This document shows positions 1 to 5,465 of a stretch of DNA of 5,465 nt, piece by piece. Source of the stretch: Rubrobacter sp. (GTDB taxonomy: Bacteria > Actinomycetota > Rubrobacteria > Rubrobacterales > Rubrobacteraceae). The DNA lies in the NCBI GenBank assembly GCA_013815575.1, contig JACDFX010000166.1, positions 1 to 5,465 on the forward strand, given 5' to 3'. The translations under genes were made by a program, and so were the position numbers. Within the stretch, counting starts at the first letter, position 1, and each line of letters opens with the position of its first letter. Below the pieces are notes generated by a model. The model had not been told where the DNA came from. It saw nothing but the letters and a program-made list of their open reading frames with translations, and made no database searches.

Positions 1-14
1 ACCCAAAAACCGCC

Positions 15-27
15 GGTGTTTGACACC
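15..27. promoter_or_regulatory. Candidate operator: inverted repeat GGTGT-N3-ACACC over the -35 box
   Basis: GGTGT (15-19) and ACACC (23-27) are perfect inverted 5-bp arms separated by TTG. The repeat covers the whole -35 hexamer (20-25). Its odd-length architecture differs from the even 10-bp palindrome 18-19 bp downstream (centres 21 and 39.5), so the two may bind different regulators, or the match may partly be chance because the arms are short. Protein binding here would compete with sigma-factor recognition of the -35 element. Confidence 0.35.
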
Positions 28-48
28 CAATATTTGTACGTACATAAT
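20..48 (+). promoter_or_regulatory. Near-consensus sigma-70/sigma-A type promoter for the operon
   Basis: A perfect -35 hexamer TTGACA (20-25) is followed, after exactly 17 bases, by CATAAT (43-48), a 5-of-6 match to the -10 consensus TATAAT. Transcription would be expected to begin about 6-8 bases further on, near 54-56. The segment is clearly richer in A/T than the genes that follow, as expected for a promoter. It lies directly upstream of six tightly packed plus-strand genes and is the only convincing promoter seen, so it probably drives them all. The hexamers and spacing are seen directly; the start point and operon-wide role are inferred. Confidence 0.72.
35..44. promoter_or_regulatory. 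Candidate operator: 10-bp perfect palindrome in promoter spacer / -10
   Basis: TGTACGTACA is a perfect 10-bp palindrome centred between bases 39 and 40. It fills the downstream part of the promoter spacer and covers the first two bases of the -10 box, where a bound protein would block RNA polymerase. Short palindromes of this kind are used by TetR- and GntR-family repressors, among others; the family cannot be decided from the site, and no regulator gene is in the window. Symmetry does not continue cleanly outward (34/45 mismatch, 33/46 match). Confidence 0.45.
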
Positions 49-106
49 GATTCTGTAACCGACAGTGTTCCAGGGGCGTCCGTTGCATGAGCGGTGCGGA
101 CGGTGG

Positions 107-113
107 GAAGGGG
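107..113 (+). promoter_or_regulatory. Ribosome binding site that supports an internal start for the first gene
   Basis: GAAGGGG lies 8 bases before the TTG codon at 122-124, a normal Shine-Dalgarno spacing. By contrast, the earliest in-frame start (GTG at 65) has no purine-rich sequence before it and lies only about ten bases from the predicted transcription start. A second candidate start, GTG at 152, has GAGGA at only 2 bases spacing and a run of G residues about 8 bases upstream. The choice between 122 and 152 is not settled. Confidence 0.4.
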
Positions 114-121
114 TTGAGGGT

Positions 122-1051
122 TTGGCGACGAGCGTCGGGGGGGCGAGGACCGTGCGGCCCTCGACGGTAGGTTTTGTCGGGGTCGGGAGCATCGGGCGGC
201 CGATGTGCCTGAACATAGCGAAGGGCGGCTTCCGGGTCGTGGCCTACGACGCGAGCCCTGGGGCTCGGGCCCGGCTCGGGAGCACGAACGTCGAGATCGC
301 GGGGTCGCTCGTGGAGGTGGCGCGGGCGGCGGAGGTCTGCGTTCTGTCGCTCCCGAACTCGGGCGTTGTGGAGGAGGTCGTTTTCGGGGAGGGCGGCCTG
401 TTGGAGGGGCTCTCCGAAGGGGACGTTGTCGTGGACACGTCGAGTTCTCGGCCGACTTCCACGCGGGAGGTCGCGCGCAGGCTCGCGGAGAGGGGCGTCG
501 GGATGCTCGACGCCCCCGTCAGCGGGGGCGTGTTGCGGGCCGAGACGGGGGACCTGGCGGTGATGGCCGGCGGGGAGCCGGAGGTCCTGGAAGGGTGCCG
601 CGCGGTGCTGGAGGCGTTCAGCGGCGAGGTGTTCTACGTTGGGGAGAGCGGCGCGGGGCACATGGCGAAGGCCGTGAACAACCTCGTGTCGGCGACCACG
701 CTGGCGAGTGCCGCGGAGGCGGTGTTGCTCGGGGAGCGGGCCGGGCTGGATCCGGAGAAGCTCGTGGAGATCATCAACGCCAGCAGCGGGCGAAGCGCCT
801 CGACGGAGGTCAAGTTTCCCCGCTACGTCCTCAACCGGGCGTTCGAGGACGGTTTCGCTATTAGCCTGATGAACAAGGACGTAAAGATCGCGCTCGAGGC
901 CGCCTCGGAGTTAGGGTTCCCGACCGTCATGGGCTCCGCGGTCGGGCAGGTGTGGCAGGCGGCGGTGGCGCAGGGTTTCGGCGGTAAGGGGCACACGGCG
1001 ATCTATGAGTTCCTGGAAGAGTTCACCGGGGACGGGAAAAAGAGCCAGTAG
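122..1051 (+). CDS. NAD(P)-dependent beta-hydroxyacid dehydrogenase (3-hydroxyisobutyrate dehydrogenase family)
   Basis: A cytosolic oxidoreductase that would interconvert a beta-hydroxy acid and its semialdehyde or keto acid. Residue numbers count from the earliest start (GTG 65). The Rossmann motif GFVGVGSIG spans 36-44, with an acidic residue (D62) after the second strand, which favours NAD over NADP. The substrate-binding signature DAPVSGG is at 149-155. The catalytic lysine is K202 in GAGHMAKAVNN, with N206. A conserved K271-D272 pair in the C-terminal helical domain completes the family pattern. The open frame begins at 65 (in-frame TAA at 56-58), but residues 1-29 are not family-like and lack a ribosome site, so I start at TTG 122; GTG 152 also fits and would give the usual short lead into the Rossmann fold. 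It is the first gene of the operon. The family includes 3-hydroxyisobutyrate, tartronate semialdehyde and L-threonate enzymes; I cannot choose among them. Confidence 0.9.
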   Translation: MATSVGGARTVRPSTVGFVGVGSIGRPMCLNIAKGGFRVVAYDASPGARARLGSTNVEIAGSLVEVARAAEVCVLSLPNSGVVEEVVFGEGGLLEGLSEGDVVVDTSSSRPTSTREVARRLAERGVGMLDAPVSGGVLRAETGDLAVMAGGEPEVLEGCRAVLEAFSGEVFYVGESGAGHMAKAVNNLVSATTLASAAEAVLLGERAGLDPEKLVEIINASSGRSASTEVKFPRYVLNRAFEDGFAISLMNKDVKIALEAASELGFPTVMGSAVGQVWQAAVAQGFGGKGHTAIYEFLEEFTGDGKKSQ

Positions 1052-1065
1052 AGGAGAAGGCACCT

Positions 1066-1488
1066 GTGGCTACTCGGGAAGAGAAGCAGGCATACGTGGA
1101 CGGCATGGCCCGCAAGCGCGGATACGTCCTGGACTTCCACAAGGTCATGGCCGAGCAAGATTTCGACACCTTGCGGGCCACCAACAACCTCGTCGAGGCG
1201 GCTTACCTGAAGGAGAGGAGGCTCGACCGCAAGACGAAAGAGTTGATCTTCATCGTCAGCCTGACGGTAATGCGGGCGAGCAGGGGGCACATAGCGAGCC
1301 ACATCAGGGTCGCCCTCGACCTCGGTCTCAGCAAAGAGGAGATCCTGGAGGCCATAGAGATAGCCATCCCGGAGGCCGGAATCGTGGCGTTCCAGGCCGG
1401 CTTCGAGGCGTGGCGCGAGGTCACGGGGGCCGAAGGTATCGAGCCCAGCGTCGAGGTATTCCAGGGTGGATCCGGCTCCGACGAGTAA
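1066..1488 (+). CDS. Carboxymuconolactone decarboxylase (CMD/AhpD-fold) family protein, cysteine-free
   Basis: A 140-residue all-helical protein of the CMD family. The GTG start is preceded by GGAGAAGG with normal spacing, 14 bases after the previous stop. The core is the helix with K56-T-K-E-L, then the segment around ASRGHIASHIRVALDLG (71-87), followed by SKEEILEAIEIA (89-100), the family's usual GxxxEEIxE continuation. In peroxidase-type members (AhpD) this position carries CxxC followed by a histidine; here the aligned residues are S72 and H75, with H79 kept, and the whole protein has no cysteine. Thiol-based alkylhydroperoxidase activity is therefore excluded. It could be a decarboxylase, lactone- or isomerase-type relative, or a non-catalytic partner. 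Its placement between a hydroxyacid dehydrogenase and acyl-CoA enzymes suggests a role in the same organic-acid pathway, but the reaction is unknown. Confidence 0.85.
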   Translation: MATREEKQAYVDGMARKRGYVLDFHKVMAEQDFDTLRATNNLVEAAYLKERRLDRKTKELIFIVSLTVMRASRGHIASHIRVALDLGLSKEEILEAIEIAIPEAGIVAFQAGFEAWREVTGAEGIEPSVEVFQGGSGSDE

Positions 1489-1518
1489 CCGCGGTTGAGC
1501 TAGAGCAGGGAGGACGAG

Positions 1519-2682
1519 ATGGACACGGCCATGACGCGCGAGGGGCTCAGGGAGAGCGTGAGGGAGGTTTGCGAGAGGTTCTCGGGGGCCTACTGGCGCG
1601 AGCTCGACGCGAAGCGCGAGTATCCGGAGGAGTTCGTGCGGGCGATGACCAGGAGCGGGCATCTCGGGGCGCTCATACCGGAGGAGTACGGGGGGATGGG
1701 TCTGGGTCTCACCGACGCCTCCGTTATCCTGGAGGAGATCAACCGCTCCGGCGGGAACGCGCAGCCAGCCCACGCGCAGGTTTACACGATGGGGACCCTG
1801 CTCAAGCATGGCTCCGAGGAGCAGAAGCGGGCGTACCTCCCCGGGATCGCGAGCGGCGAGATCCGGCTGCAAGCCTTCGGTGTGACCGAGCCCGAGGCCG
1901 GGACTGACACGACTTCCCTTAGCACAACGGCCCGGAGAACCTCCGACGGAGAGCGTTACGTCGTCAACGGGCGCAAGATGTACATCTCGCGGGTGCAGCA
2001 CTCGGACTACATGATCCTGCTGGCCAGGACCACGCCGAAGGACCAGGTGAAGCGCAAGTCCCAGGGGCTCTCGGTCTTCCTATTCGACCTGGGCGAGGCG
2101 GAGGGCAACGGGCTCACGATCAACCCCCGGCGGGTGATGATCAACAACGAGACCAACGAGCTGGTATTCGAAGACCTCGAGATACCAGCGAGTGCCCTGA
2201 TCGGGGAGGAGGGCGCGGGCTTTCGCTACATCCTCGACGGCATGAACGCCGAGCGTGTGCTTATCGCCGCCGAGTGCATCGGTAACGGGCGGTGGTTCGT
2301 GGACAGGGCCACCGCCCGGGCGAAAGAGCGGGAGATCTTCGGGCGTCCGATAGGTCAGAACCAGGGCATCCAGTTCCCCATATCGAAGGCGCGCGTGCGC
2401 GTGGAGGCGGCAGACCTCATGCGCTACCGGGCCTCGGAGATGTTCGAGCGGGGCGAGCCGTGCGGGGCCGAGGCGAACATGGCCCTCCTGCTCGCCGCGG
2501 AGGCCGCCTGGGAGGCGGCCAACGTGGCGATGCAGACCTTCGGCGGCTACGGCTACGACACCGAGTACGACGTCGAGCGCAAGTTCCGCGAGACGAGGCT
2601 CTTCCAGGTGGCCCCGATCTCGACGAACCTCATCCTCTCTTACGTGGCCGAGCACGTCCTCGGTCTTCCGAGGTCTTTTTAA
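1519..2682 (+). CDS. Acyl-CoA dehydrogenase (FAD-dependent), with catalytic base apparently at E245
   Basis: A 387-residue flavoenzyme, normal length for the family, expected to oxidise an acyl-CoA to the 2,3-enoyl-CoA and pass electrons to electron-transfer flavoprotein. GGGAGGA four bases before ATG 1519 fixes the start; the next ATG at 1531 would be 16 bases away. Domains in order: N-terminal helical (about 1-117), middle beta (118-220), C-terminal helical (228-387). Family signature 1 is GVTEPEAGTDTTS (121-133); signature 2 begins at Q339 with FGGYGYD and ends at E358. Flavin-contact residues R271, F274 and Q282 are in place. The glutamate serving as base in medium-chain enzymes (E376) aligns with P366, and the following Gly-Thr is also lost. 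Instead E245-R246 occupies the helix position used as base in isovaleryl-CoA and long-chain enzymes, hinting at a branched or bulky substrate. Its stop is one base from the CoA-transferase start. Confidence 0.93.
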   Translation: MDTAMTREGLRESVREVCERFSGAYWRELDAKREYPEEFVRAMTRSGHLGALIPEEYGGMGLGLTDASVILEEINRSGGNAQPAHAQVYTMGTLLKHGSEEQKRAYLPGIASGEIRLQAFGVTEPEAGTDTTSLSTTARRTSDGERYVVNGRKMYISRVQHSDYMILLARTTPKDQVKRKSQGLSVFLFDLGEAEGNGLTINPRRVMINNETNELVFEDLEIPASALIGEEGAGFRYILDGMNAERVLIAAECIGNGRWFVDRATARAKEREIFGRPIGQNQGIQFPISKARVRVEAADLMRYRASEMFERGEPCGAEANMALLLAAEAAWEAANVAMQTFGGYGYDTEYDVERKFRETRLFQVAPISTNLILSYVAEHVLGLPRSF

Positions 2683-2683
2683 G

Positions 2684-3862
2684 ATGCTCCCGCTGAGCGG
2701 CATAACGGTCGTCGCGCTCGAGCAGGCGGTCGCGGCCCCCTTCGCCACCCGTCAGCTCGCCGACCTCGGCGCGAGGGTCATAAAGATAGAACGCCCGGGG
2801 GTGGGGGACTTCGCCCGCGGCTACGACACCACCGTGAAGGGCCTGGCGAGCCACTTCGTCTGGCTCAACCGCTCGAAAGAGTCCCTGACGCTGAACCTGA
2901 AGGAAGACGGGGCGAAGGACGTACTGAACCGGCTGCTCGCGCGGGCCGACGTATTTGTCCACAACCTCGCCCCCGGCGCCACCGAGCGGCTGGGTTTCGG
3001 AGCCGACAGGTTGAGGGAGGAACACCCCCGGCTCATCGTCTGCGGCATCTCCGGGTACGGCTCCACCGGCCCATACCGGGACAAGAAGGCCTACGACCTG
3101 CTGGTGCAGTGCGAGGCCGGCCTGGTATCCATAACCGGCACCGAAGAGACGCCCTCGAAGGTCGGCATCTCGGCCGCGGACATCGCCGCCGGGATGTACA
3201 CGTACACCGGCATCTTGACGGCGTTGTTTCAGAGGGAGCGGACCGGCGGAGGCGCGGCTTTCGAGGTCTCGCTCCTTGAGGCGCTCGGGGAGTGGATGGG
3301 TTTCCCCGCTTACTTCACCGCTTATGGTGGGAGTCAGCCGCCGAGGAGCGGGGCGAGCCATGCCGCCATCGCCCCCTACGGTCCCTTCGAGGCCGGCGAC
3401 GGGAAGGCAGTCTTTCTCGGGTTACAGAACGAACGAGAGTGGGTGAGGTTCTGCGAGGCGGTCCTGGAGAGGCCGGAGCTGGCGGCCGATCCACGCTTCG
3501 ACTCCAACTCCGGGCGGGTCGAGAACGGGGAGGAACTCGACGAGGCAATCGAGGGGGCGTTCAAAGATCTGTCTTCAGAAGAGGTGATCTCACGCCTCGA
3601 CGGGGCCGGGATCGCCAACGCCCGGATGAGGACCGTCGGTGAGTTCCTCGACCATCCCCAACTCGAGGCCCGCGACCGCTGGCGCGAGGTGGGTTCGCCA
3701 TCGGGCCCGCTGCGGGCGCTCGTTCCGCCCGTCACCATGCAGGGCGTGGAGAGCGTCATGGGGCCCATCCCTGAGGTCGGCGAGCACACCGAGGCTATCC
3801 TGGAGGAGCTCGGCCTCGATCCCGAGAGGGTCGGTTCGCTGCGCGACGCAGGCGCGGTCTGA
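2684..3862 (+). CDS. Class III CoA-transferase (CaiB/BaiF family)
   Basis: A 392-residue enzyme that moves CoA between carboxylic acids, forming an aspartyl-CoA mixed anhydride/thioester intermediate; members usually work as interlocked dimers in the cytosol. The N-terminus (PLSGITVVALEQAVAAPF, 3-20), LADLGARVIKIERPG (25-39) and NRSKESLTLNLK (62-73) are the classic opening blocks. The nucleophile is D166 in VGISAADIAAGMY (160-172), followed by the RTGGG...EVSLLEA block (186-200). The C-terminal block with P349-P-V and GEHTEAIL (366-373) is also typical. ATG 2684 follows the previous stop by one base with only a weak GAGG (2669-2672) upstream, so translation is probably coupled to the acyl-CoA dehydrogenase. 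Known members act on formate/oxalate, carnitine, mesaconate, citramalate, itaconate or succinate; the substrate here is not determinable, but pairing with an acyl-CoA dehydrogenase suggests it makes that enzyme's substrate. Confidence 0.93.
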   Translation: MLPLSGITVVALEQAVAAPFATRQLADLGARVIKIERPGVGDFARGYDTTVKGLASHFVWLNRSKESLTLNLKEDGAKDVLNRLLARADVFVHNLAPGATERLGFGADRLREEHPRLIVCGISGYGSTGPYRDKKAYDLLVQCEAGLVSITGTEETPSKVGISAADIAAGMYTYTGILTALFQRERTGGGAAFEVSLLEALGEWMGFPAYFTAYGGSQPPRSGASHAAIAPYGPFEAGDGKAVFLGLQNEREWVRFCEAVLERPELAADPRFDSNSGRVENGEELDEAIEGAFKDLSSEEVISRLDGAGIANARMRTVGEFLDHPQLEARDRWREVGSPSGPLRALVPPVTMQGVESVMGPIPEVGEHTEAILEELGLDPERVGSLRDAGAV

Positions 3863-3873
3863 AGCGAGGCTAG

Positions 3874-5091
3874 ATGCAGGATCAGGTCGCATCCCCTTTT
3901 CGATGGACGATCCTGCTGCTCGCGACCCTCGTTCAGGTCGGGGTCTCCATCCTGCAGCAGGCACCGGCGGCGCTCGGGCCGGTCCTGACGCGGGACCTCG
4001 ACCTCTCGCGGGCCCAGATCGGGCTACTCTCGTCGGCGATCTGGGGCGGTATGCTCCTCGCCATGCTGCCCGTTGGGCTCCTGATCGACCGCCACGGGGA
4101 GCGAAGGCTCATCATAGCCGGCGTGACGGCGATGGCGCTGCTGGCCCTGTGGGCGACGCGGTTCGACGCGTTCGTCTGGCTCCTGGTCCTCTTCCTTCTG
4201 GCGAGCCTCGGAGCCTCGACCTCGGCGCCGGGAGGCTCGAAGGCCATAGCCGCCTGGTTCCCCCGCTCGCGGCGGGGCGGGGCCATGGGAGTACGGCAGA
4301 CGGGGGTGACGATCGGGGGCCTCTTGGCAGCCTTTCTCCTGCCGCCCGTGGCGGTGAGGTTCGGCTGGGAGGCCGGCCTGGGGCTGGGAGCAGGAGTCAC
4401 TCTGCTCACCGTCCTCCTCTTCGCGCTGTTCTACCGGGAGCTCCCGGTAGAGGCGAACGGGGGCGTCACCACCGAAACCGACTCGTCCCGCGTGCCGGTT
4501 TGGTCGATGATACGGGACCCTGGCTTTCTCGCCGTGACGGGTTACGCGTTTGTATTCATGGGCGTGCAAGGGGCCTCGGCCTCCTATCTGGCCCTCTCCC
4601 TGCACGAGGAGGCGCGTCTCTCCGTCGTCGCGGCCGGGGCGTTCCTCGCCGTCTTCCAGGTGGGCGGTATAACGGGCAGGATCGGCTGGGGCGTCGTCTC
4701 AGACAGGATCGGCAGGCGCGGCCCGGTGATGGTGCTCGTGGGCCTGGTCGCGATGGGTAGTTGCCTCGCCATGGCCTCCGCCCGGGAGGATACCTTTATC
4801 CTCCTCATCGCGGTCTTCGCCTTTCTGCTCGGCCTCTCGGCGATGGGCTGGAACGGCGTCTACCTCACCCTCCTCTCCGAGTCGGTCCCGATGCACGCCG
4901 CCGCGACCGCGATGGGCGCGAGCCTCACCATAGCCTTTGTTGGGATGTTCCTCGTCTCGCCGCTCTTCGGCCTGGTCGCCGACCTGACGGGTTCCTACGC
5001 TGCCTCGTGGCTCGGCCTCGCCGGGTGGGCGGTCGTCGGCGTCGTACTAGGGCTCCTGGGCCGTCAGCCGCGGGAGGGTGCGAAATCGTGA
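3874..5091 (+). CDS. Major facilitator superfamily transporter, 12 transmembrane helices
   Basis: A 405-residue inner-membrane carrier of standard MFS length. Hydrophobic segments fall at roughly 12-34, 48-71, 78-95, 98-120, 138-162, 166-188, then a polar central loop (189-213), then 217-240, 252-272, 283-302, 306-330, 345-368 and 375-396, giving 6+6 helices. The loop-2/3 motif A is GLLIDRHGERR (68-78), and its echo in the second half is GVVSDRIGRRG (273-283). GVRQTGVTIGG (139-149) at the start of helix 5 carries a conserved arginine often seen in anion/organic-acid MFS carriers. The start at ATG 3874 follows a weak AAGCGAGG, 11 bases after the CoA-transferase stop. Context favours uptake of the acid handled by the upstream enzymes; export or an unrelated substrate cannot be excluded. 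Confidence 0.9.
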   Translation: MQDQVASPFRWTILLLATLVQVGVSILQQAPAALGPVLTRDLDLSRAQIGLLSSAIWGGMLLAMLPVGLLIDRHGERRLIIAGVTAMALLALWATRFDAFVWLLVLFLLASLGASTSAPGGSKAIAAWFPRSRRGGAMGVRQTGVTIGGLLAAFLLPPVAVRFGWEAGLGLGAGVTLLTVLLFALFYRELPVEANGGVTTETDSSRVPVWSMIRDPGFLAVTGYAFVFMGVQGASASYLALSLHEEARLSVVAAGAFLAVFQVGGITGRIGWGVVSDRIGRRGPVMVLVGLVAMGSCLAMASAREDTFILLIAVFAFLLGLSAMGWNGVYLTLLSESVPMHAAATAMGASLTIAFVGMFLVSPLFGLVADLTGSYAASWLGLAGWAVVGVVLGLLGRQPREGAKS

Positions 5092-5465
5092 CCGGTCCCG
5101 GCAACCCTGTTCCGGCTCGCGACTCGGTTCGGGCGTGGGTGGTGGTGTTCGCCGCGTTCGCCGCGTTGTTCACGGTCTTCGGGGTCACCTACAGCTTCGG
5201 GGCGTTCTTCGGGCCGATCTCGGCCGAGTTCGGCACAGGACGGGGCGCATCCTCGGTGGTCTTCTCGCTGACCTCGCTTTTGTTCTTCACGATAGGGGCG
5301 ATCAGCGGCCCGGCCTCGGACCGTTTCGGCCCCCGACCGTTGCTGATCGTGAGCACCGTCGCCTTCGGCGCGGGGCTGGCCGCGACCGCGTTGGCGGGCA
5401 GCTTGTGGGTGGCGTACCTGACCTACGGCGTGGGCGTTGGTGTCGGTGTCGGCTGCGCCTACGCG
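5088..5465 (+). CDS. Second MFS transporter, N-terminal part (cut by window end)
   Basis: An open frame of 126 codons begins at GTG 5088, overlapping the previous gene's TGA stop by four bases (GTGA), and continues past the window edge with no stop. GGGAGGG (5072-5078) lies 9 bases before the start. After a short polar N-terminus (1-14), hydrophobic helices appear at about 16-42, 57-76, 84-103 and 107-126. Motif A is GPASDRFGPRP (74-84). The fourth helix begins with a glycine-valine zipper, YGVGVGVGVG (113-122), matching the GxGxG pattern of monocarboxylate-porter and oxalate/formate-antiporter type MFS proteins. It is clearly different in sequence from the upstream MFS gene, so it is not a recent duplicate. 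Stop-start overlap predicts translational coupling. A carboxylate substrate is inferred from subfamily resemblance and context. Confidence 0.85.
   Translation, partial: MTGPGNPVPARDSVRAWVVVFAAFAALFTVFGVTYSFGAFFGPISAEFGTGRGASSVVFSLTSLLFFTIGAISGPASDRFGPRPLLIVSTVAFGAGLAATALAGSLWVAYLTYGVGVGVGVGCAYA

Noticed and set aside
31..58. Possible divergent minus-strand promoter in the upstream region (TTACAG, 17 bases, AAATAT)
   Set aside because: The -10 candidate matches only about half of the consensus and no minus-strand gene is visible in the few bases available, so it cannot be supported.
1005..1907. A 300-codon plus-strand frame overlapping three genes
   Set aside because: Its translation is low-complexity Arg/Gly-rich text in a shifted frame spanning the end of gene 1, all of gene 2 and the start of gene 3.
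1003..2001. A 332-codon open frame on the minus strand
   Set aside because: It lies opposite the CMD-fold gene and the acyl-CoA dehydrogenase, has no recognisable motif and no ribosome site I can identify, and is the usual by-product of GC-rich coding sequence. The plus-strand genes carry clear family signatures.
3860..3876. Possible terminator or promoter between the CoA-transferase and first transporter
   Set aside because: The gap is only 11 bases, with no hairpin or T-run and no promoter-like hexamers; read-through is the simplest view.
3639..4760. A 373-codon plus-strand frame across the CoA-transferase end and first transporter
   Set aside because: Arg/Gly/Pro-rich shadow of two well-supported genes in another frame, with no domain pattern.
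5148..5165. Tandem 9-bp repeat (TTCGCCGCG twice) in the second transporter
   Set aside because: It encodes Phe-Ala-Ala twice within the first membrane helix and is explained by codon bias on a hydrophobic repeat; it is too short to suggest a phase-variable tract.
5411..5462. GT-rich simple-looking repeat near the window end
   Set aside because: It encodes the Gly-Val zipper of helix 4 that is expected in this transporter type, so it is protein-level structure rather than a DNA repeat element.

Overview
The window is GC-rich DNA (visibly G/C-dominated throughout the genes). It is packed with plus-strand genes that use GTG and possibly TTG starts alongside ATG, and it makes free use of AGG (Arg) and ATA (Ile) codons. 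That combination suggests a high-GC actinomycete-type bacterium, possibly a Rubrobacter relative. The lineage is inferred from composition only; no marker gene is present.

Layout. Bases 1-64 are an AT-richer regulatory segment with a near-consensus housekeeping promoter (TTGACA, 17-bp spacer, CATAAT) and two inverted repeats lying on its -35 and spacer/-10 regions. Six genes follow on the plus strand with almost no gaps: (1) a beta-hydroxyacid dehydrogenase of the 3-hydroxyisobutyrate dehydrogenase / tartronate semialdehyde reductase family; (2) a small cysteine-free carboxymuconolactone decarboxylase (CMD/AhpD-fold) protein; (3) an acyl-CoA dehydrogenase whose catalytic base appears relocated; (4) a class III (CaiB/BaiF) CoA-transferase; (5) a 12-helix MFS transporter; (6) the first 126 codons of a second, different MFS transporter that runs off the window. 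Gaps between genes 1 to 6 are 14, 30, 1, 11 and -4 nt (counting gene 1 to its stop). This is a classic single-operon layout. No terminator, RNA gene, mobile element or CRISPR array is visible, and no stretch over 300 bases lacks a gene.

How it may work together (inference): the MFS proteins import a carboxylic acid, the CoA-transferase activates it to a CoA thioester, the acyl-CoA dehydrogenase oxidises it at C2-C3, and the dehydrogenase acts on a hydroxy-acid intermediate or product. The CMD-fold protein has no assignable step. Transcription would start from one promoter that looks built for repression, consistent with a substrate-inducible catabolic operon. The substrate cannot be read from the sequence. 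The families are all known; what may be undescribed is this combination and the acid it degrades.
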